Assembly (NCBI GenBank): GCA_040752195.1
Contig: JBFMFC010000002.1
Span: 70,513-134,512, forward strand
DNA: 64,000 nt
Direction: 5' to 3'
DNA from: DSNY01 sp040752195
GTDB lineage: Bacteria; Pseudomonadota; Gammaproteobacteria; Burkholderiales; Burkholderiaceae_F
Shown here in pieces: positions 60,185 through 64,000 of the stretch; within the stretch, counting starts at the first letter, position 1; every line of letters begins with the position of its first letter. The position numbers and the translations under genes are program-made. The notes below the pieces were generated by a model. It ran no database searches and was not told the origin of the DNA. It saw only the letters and a program-made list of their open reading frames with translations.

Positions 60185-60460
60185 TCACGGCAGGTAGAAG
60201 TAGGGATCGAGCACGCTGACTTCGGTGATCCGATCGACTGGCAGGCCATTGCGCTCCGCAACCTTGCGGATCGCTTCGGGGGTCGGCCCGTCGTAGACGC
60301 AGTAAGTCCGTTTGCGGTCCGGCGTCACGTACGAGTGAACCCAGGTGACGTTGCGCTCGGCGTTGTTGGCGACCACTCCGGCGACGATCTTGCGGCCGTC
60401 GTCGCTCAGTGGGATCGCCAGTCCATCGGGGAAGGTACGTTCGATCAGATAGCGAGGCAT
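60185..60460 (-). CDS. DUF4242 family small protein
   Basis: The 91-residue protein fits DUF4242 (SCO4226-like ferredoxin-fold proteins): MPRYLIERTFPDGLAIPLS, NVTWVHSYVTPDRKRTYCVYDGPTPEAIRKVAERNGLPVDRITEVSVLDP. The family is reported to bind nickel in one case. AAGGAGA lies before the ATG at 60460. It is probably co-transcribed with the secreted protein gene and possibly controlled by the LuxR-type regulator upstream (105-base gap). Confidence 0.87.
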   Translation of the reverse strand: MPRYLIERTFPDGLAIPLSDDGRKIVAGVVANNAERNVTWVHSYVTPDRKRTYCVYDGPTPEAIRKVAERNGLPVDRITEVSVLDPYFYLP

Positions 60461-60565
60461 GAGAGTCTCCTTGCTTGCGACGGCACGCCGCCGTCGCCGA
60501 CAAGGTTCGCACTGCACGCGTGCGCACGCGTCGGCAGCGCTGCCCAAATTGGCCGCCGCGCCTGC

Positions 60566-63151
60566 CTATTTTTTCGGCGCGGGTTCGACGAGCCCGCTGC
60601 GCTGCGCGCGCTGGACCGCCTCGATGCGCGTGGTCACGCCGAGCTTGGCGATCAGCGCGGCGACGTGGTGATCGACGGTACGCACCGAGCGACTCAACCG
60701 ACGTGCGATCTCGGCGTTGCGCAGGCCCGCGCACAGCAGCCGCAGCACCTCGACTTCGCGCCGCGTCAGGCCGTATGGGTTCTCGCGCGTCATTGCGCGC
60801 GCACCGCGCGGCACGTCGCGCACGCCGGCTGCGCGCAGCCGGCGGCGCAACTGTTCGGCGGCGGGCCGCGCGCCGAGCGCATCGAAGATTCCGAGCGCTT
60901 GTCGCTGTGCTGCGCTGTCGCCGTCGGCCAGCGCGCGTGCTTGTTCATACCGGGCGCCGATTGCCTCCCATGCCGCCGCCGCTTCACGCCAGCGCCCGGC
61001 CATCTCGTGCGCAAAAGGTTCCGCGCAGCCCTCGGGTGCGCGCTCGATGCCGCCGGCGCGCCAGCGCCACATCGCCAGCTCGCCGATGAACCACGGATGG
61101 CCGTGCCGTTGCGCGAGCGGAAGGGCGACCGCCGCCTCGGCGTCGGCGCAGACGGCGTCGCCGCGTGCAATGGCGGCCTCGGCGCGCGCTGCGCGCACCG
61201 GCGCGATCCGCTGCAACGTTCCGGTCGCTTCTGCCAGTCGCAGCGCCTCGTCGAGCAAGGCGTCGGCGCCCGGGTCGCCGCGCCGAACGCGCAGCCGACC
61301 GAGCGCGACCAACGCCATAACGCGGCTCGTCGTCGCGGACGACGCATCGCCGAGCGCATCGGCCGCGTGCGCGGCCGCCTCGTCCCAGCGGCCGGTGTAC
61401 AGCTCCACCAACGCCAGCCAGGCGGTCGCGTAGTGCAGATAGAAGTCGATCTCGTGCTGCTTGGAGAATCGGATCGCCTCGCGCAGCCACGGCTCGGCTT
61501 CGGCGAGCCGCCACTGCTCGCCCGAACCCGAGCCGAGGTTCGAGTACGCGTTGGCGGCGACCCAGTGCAGTTGCTCCGCGATTGCAAGCTGCAGCGCCTG
61601 CTGCAGACAACGGCAGCCGTCGTCGTACTCGATGAAGAGCAGTGCAGTGCCGAGCGTGCCGAGCGCGGCAGCGTGCGTCTCCGCAGTGCCGAGCTCCTGC
61701 GCCAGCGCCAGCGAACGCCGCGCCCATTCGACGCTCTCCGCGCAATCGCGGTTGAGCATCCGCAGTTGCGCCTGCACCCAGTACGCGTAGGCACGCTCCT
61801 GCGACGGCGGCAGCAGCTCGAGCAGCTCGATCGCGCGGCGGCTGTCAGCGTCCGCCTGCGCGTTGCGCAGCGCCAGCACTTGCACAAGCGCCATGCGGCT
61901 CAGGTTGTGCGCCTGCCGCACCGTCTGCCCGCCGCGCGCGTAGGAGGCATCGAGCGCGCGGCGCGCCTCGATTGCCTCGACGAGCTGATCGGTGAGCTGG
62001 CATTTGAACGCGTAGCCCTCGAGCCATTGCTGGCGCTGTGCTTCGTCGGCCGGCGCGCCGGCGCGCAACGCGCGCGCCCACTGCGCGGCAGCTTCGCGGT
62101 GCGCACCGCGGCTGCGCGCCTGCTCCGCGGCGAGTGGCGCGTAACGATTGACCGCCGCGACGTCGTGCGCATGTTCGGCATGGTGCACGAGCCGTGCCGG
62201 CGCGATTTCGCGGCCGGACGCGATCAACGTGGCGAGCACACGCGCGTGCACCGCCTGTGCCAGCGGCGGCGACAACGACGCCTCGATCGCCACCCGCGCG
62301 AGCTCGTGGCGGAACGCAAGCGTGGCGCCGTCGGCGACCAGCAGCCCGATATCGATGCAAGCGGCGACCGTGGCCGGCGGGGGAGCAAGCAGCTCATCGG
62401 CGACCCAGCGTTCGACGCGCGCCGGCACCACCGCGACCAGACGCACCAGCTCCTGCGCCGGCGGTGGCAGGCGCGCAAAGCGCCCCAGCACCAGGTCCTG
62501 CACGCTGCGCGGCACCACCGTGCCGCCTTCGCGCAGTACTTCGACCACGAAGAACGGATTGCCGCGCGTGGCGTCGAATACGCCGGTGGCCGAGCGCCGT
62601 GCGCGGCGCGCAAGCGTCTCGACCGCCTGCGGCGACAACCGCTCGAGGTCGACGCGTGTGACTGCCGCCGCCGGCAGTTCGCCGAGCACACGGCGCAGCG
62701 GATGCGACGGAGACACCTCGTCGTCGCGGAAGCTGACCGCCAGCAGCGCGTGCGTGCGCTCAATGCGTCGACCAAGGAACTTCAGCAGGTCGAGCGTGGC
62801 GTCGTCGGCCCAATGCGCGTCCTCGATCACGACCAGTACCGCGCCGACCGCCACCCGCAGCTCGTCGAGCACCGCCTCGAAAAGCGCGGACCGCGGGCCG
62901 TTCAGGTGCGTCGCGAACCGTGCGCGCCGGTCGCGTGCGATGTCGAGCAGCGGCGCCAGCGGGTGCGGCGTCTGCAGCGCATCACACGCGCCCCACCACA
63001 CGGTGTCGTGCTCCGCAGCCAGTGCGCGCAGCACGCTCGTCTTGCCGATGCCCGCTTCGCCGCTGACGAGCGCGACGTTGCCGCGCATCGCTGCCGTCTG
63101 CAGGCAGGCGCGCAACGTCTGCAATGTCGCCTCGCGCTCGACCAGCTCCAT
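60566..63151 (-). CDS. LuxR-type regulator with AAA ATPase and TPR-like domains
   Basis: The 861-residue protein resembles MalT/LAL regulators. Walker A GEAGIGKTS is at residues 31-39; Walker B VLVVIEDAHWAD is near 108; a helical repeat (TPR-like) region fills about 380-770; and a LuxR HTH (LTRREVEVLRLLCAGLRNAEIARRLSRSVRTVDHHVAAL) ends the protein. ATG 63151 is chosen because it precedes the ATPase domain (MELVEREATL); an upstream frame extension adds 21 unconserved residues. It probably regulates the two genes downstream. Confidence 0.88.
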   Translation of the reverse strand: MELVEREATLQTLRACLQTAAMRGNVALVSGEAGIGKTSVLRALAAEHDTVWWGACDALQTPHPLAPLLDIARDRRARFATHLNGPRSALFEAVLDELRVAVGAVLVVIEDAHWADDATLDLLKFLGRRIERTHALLAVSFRDDEVSPSHPLRRVLGELPAAAVTRVDLERLSPQAVETLARRARRSATGVFDATRGNPFFVVEVLREGGTVVPRSVQDLVLGRFARLPPPAQELVRLVAVVPARVERWVADELLAPPPATVAACIDIGLLVADGATLAFRHELARVAIEASLSPPLAQAVHARVLATLIASGREIAPARLVHHAEHAHDVAAVNRYAPLAAEQARSRGAHREAAAQWARALRAGAPADEAQRQQWLEGYAFKCQLTDQLVEAIEARRALDASYARGGQTVRQAHNLSRMALVQVLALRNAQADADSRRAIELLELLPPSQERAYAYWVQAQLRMLNRDCAESVEWARRSLALAQELGTAETHAAALGTLGTALLFIEYDDGCRCLQQALQLAIAEQLHWVAANAYSNLGSGSGEQWRLAEAEPWLREAIRFSKQHEIDFYLHYATAWLALVELYTGRWDEAAAHAADALGDASSATTSRVMALVALGRLRVRRGDPGADALLDEALRLAEATGTLQRIAPVRAARAEAAIARGDAVCADAEAAVALPLAQRHGHPWFIGELAMWRWRAGGIERAPEGCAEPFAHEMAGRWREAAAAWEAIGARYEQARALADGDSAAQRQALGIFDALGARPAAEQLRRRLRAAGVRDVPRGARAMTRENPYGLTRREVEVLRLLCAGLRNAEIARRLSRSVRTVDHHVAALIAKLGVTTRIEAVQRAQRSGLVEPAPKK

Positions 63152-63535
63152 CCCGACCAAGACCTCGCAAGCTCGATCATGTCGGAAGGATTCTGCCGCC
63201 AACTGGCCCCACATCGCGAGCCAAGGCGTTACGCAGCATCGGGTCGAGATCGCACCCGGCAGCGACAGGGGGGTCGGCTTTGCGAGCGCCCGTCGTCATA
63301 CCGACCGGCCCAGCCAGCCACGGCAGCCAGTTGTCGCGCCCCGCGCAGGCGTCCGGACTAGGCTTCCGCGAGCCGATGCGCGGTTAGACTCTCGCCGCCC
63401 TTTGGGGCCGGGAAGCTCACCGCCCGACCCGCGACGGCCAGTTGATGAACGGTCCGGCTATCGCTTTCCGTCAGCGCAAGACCATCGGTGGGCCCTGCCC
63501 TGATCAACCGTGAGAGTGGCGACGAATCAAGGGCT
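63152..63535. other. Intergenic region, nothing recognisable
   Basis: These 384 bases between the LuxR-type gene and the tRNA hold no open frame with a credible start, no clear promoter for the regulator and no hairpin-plus-T-run terminator for the tRNA. Confidence 0.5.
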
Positions 63536-63611
<76 letters not shown>

Positions 63612-63625
63612 AACGCAGGGGCGCG

Positions 63626-63654
63626 ATTATAGGCCGGAGCGCGGTTGCGGCCAA
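63626..63654 (-). promoter_or_regulatory. Near-consensus sigma-70 promoter of tRNA-Thr
   Basis: On the minus strand TTGGCC (63654 to 63649), a 17-base spacer and TATAAT (63631 to 63626) precede the tRNA by 14 bases. The GC-rich discriminator CGCGCCCC is typical of stable-RNA promoters under stringent control. Confidence 0.85.
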
Positions 63655-63684
63655 TCCATCGCCCCCGGCTTTTGCCTCGAACCG

Positions 63685-64000
63685 ATGATCCAGACGATCC
63701 TGCTGATCCTGCCCGACTTTGCGCTGATCCTGCTCGGGCTGCTGCTGGCGCGCCGCTTCGGCTACGAGCGCGGCTTCTGGAACGGTGCGGAGAAGCTCGT
63801 CTACTACTTGATGTTCCCGGGACTGCTGTTCGTCTCGATCAACTCGGCGCAGTTCACGCTCAGCGGCGAAGCCAAGGCGCTCGGCGCAGCCGTCGCCGCG
63901 TTCCTGTGCGCGGTGGCGCTGGGTTTCGCCGCGCGGCTCGCGCGGCCGCCGGCCGACGTCCACGCGAGTTGCGTGCAGACGGCCTTCCGCTACAACTCGT
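63685..64000 (+). CDS. AEC family transporter (N-terminal part)
   Basis: The frame from ATG 63685 runs off the window; 105 residues are visible. The start MIQTILLILPDFALILLGLLLARRFGYERGFW and LVYYLMFPGLLF, then a helix AAVAAFLCAVALGFAARL, fit the auxin-efflux-carrier (AEC) family of permeases. Family members export small metabolites or malonate-like anions. It is encoded divergent from the tRNA. Confidence 0.8.
   Translation, partial: MIQTILLILPDFALILLGLLLARRFGYERGFWNGAEKLVYYLMFPGLLFVSINSAQFTLSGEAKALGAAVAAFLCAVALGFAARLARPPADVHASCVQTAFRYNS

Noticed and set aside
59999..63361. Open frame of about 1120 codons on the plus strand opposite the LuxR-type gene
   Set aside because: Its translation is Arg-rich without domain motifs, while the opposite strand gives a full AAA-LuxR regulator.

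Overview
The window reads as a chromosomal segment of a GC-rich betaproteobacterium, most likely a Burkholderiales-type organism. Supporting signs are a DUF3460 gene beside scpA, a Bug-family (TctC-like) substrate-binding protein, the order zapA - 6S RNA - EVE protein, the small Trp-rich protein family, and a CDP-6-deoxy-glucoseen-reductase-like flavoprotein beside an NAD-dependent epimerase. Genes are tightly packed, with many 1-4 base stop/start overlaps (ATGA, GTGA, TGATG). I see no insertion sequence, prophage, CRISPR array or obvious genomic island.

Layout. 1-2.7 kb: end of an operon for an energy-converting-hydrogenase-related membrane complex whose large subunit lacks the Ni-Fe cysteines. 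2.7-8.6 kb: DUF3460, scpA, a short ModE-type regulator, modABC on the minus strand, a TauE exporter and a Mut7-C protein. 8.7-11.1 kb: a large membrane protein with a serine-hydrolase motif. 11-21.3 kb: heat-shock and housekeeping genes (grpE-dnaK-dnaJ with sigma-32-type promoters, hemH, hrcA, nadK) and a DUF6502/DUF5666 pair. 21.4-26.9 kb: recN, fur, bamE, dapB, exbB-exbD and a BtuF-like binding protein. 26.9-32.2 kb (minus strand): dinB and parA-like genes, then btuD-btuC-btuB under a cobalamin riboswitch. The exbBD-btuF run and the btu operon converge, so energy transduction, binding protein, receptor and ABC transporter for vitamin B12 all lie within about 7 kb.

32.2-35.6 kb: a coiled-coil ZapB-like protein, zapA, 6S RNA with terminator, EVE protein, a second TauE protein and a CHASE2-only membrane protein. 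35.6-41.2 kb: a Crp-type regulator, a PLP enzyme of the Cys/Met family, a 61-residue unknown, and a minus-strand unit of Bug binding protein, crotonase-fold protein and malonyl-CoA-synthetase-like ligase. 41.5-46.2 kb: lgt, ilvD, a small Trp-rich protein, a cytochrome c and dadA. 46.4-51.3 kb: a complete branched-chain amino acid ABC importer (livJ, terminator, livHMGF). 51.3-59.5 kb: a PaiB-like protein, flavoprotein, epimerase, lipoprotein, and a Ugp-like ABC importer followed by an endonuclease/exonuclease/phosphatase-fold enzyme. 59.6-63.2 kb: a LuxR-type AAA regulator with a DUF4242 protein and a secreted conserved protein. 63.5-64 kb: tRNA-Thr(CGT) with a near-consensus promoter and the start of an AEC-family transporter.

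Most of the window is ordinary core genome. The parts least explained by known biology are the cysteine-less hydrogenase-like complex, the 792-residue membrane hydrolase, the LuxR/DUF4242/secreted-protein cluster, the Ugp-like importer linked to a phosphoesterase, and two likely leaderless genes. All functional statements come from reading the sequence and remembered family features; no database search was run.
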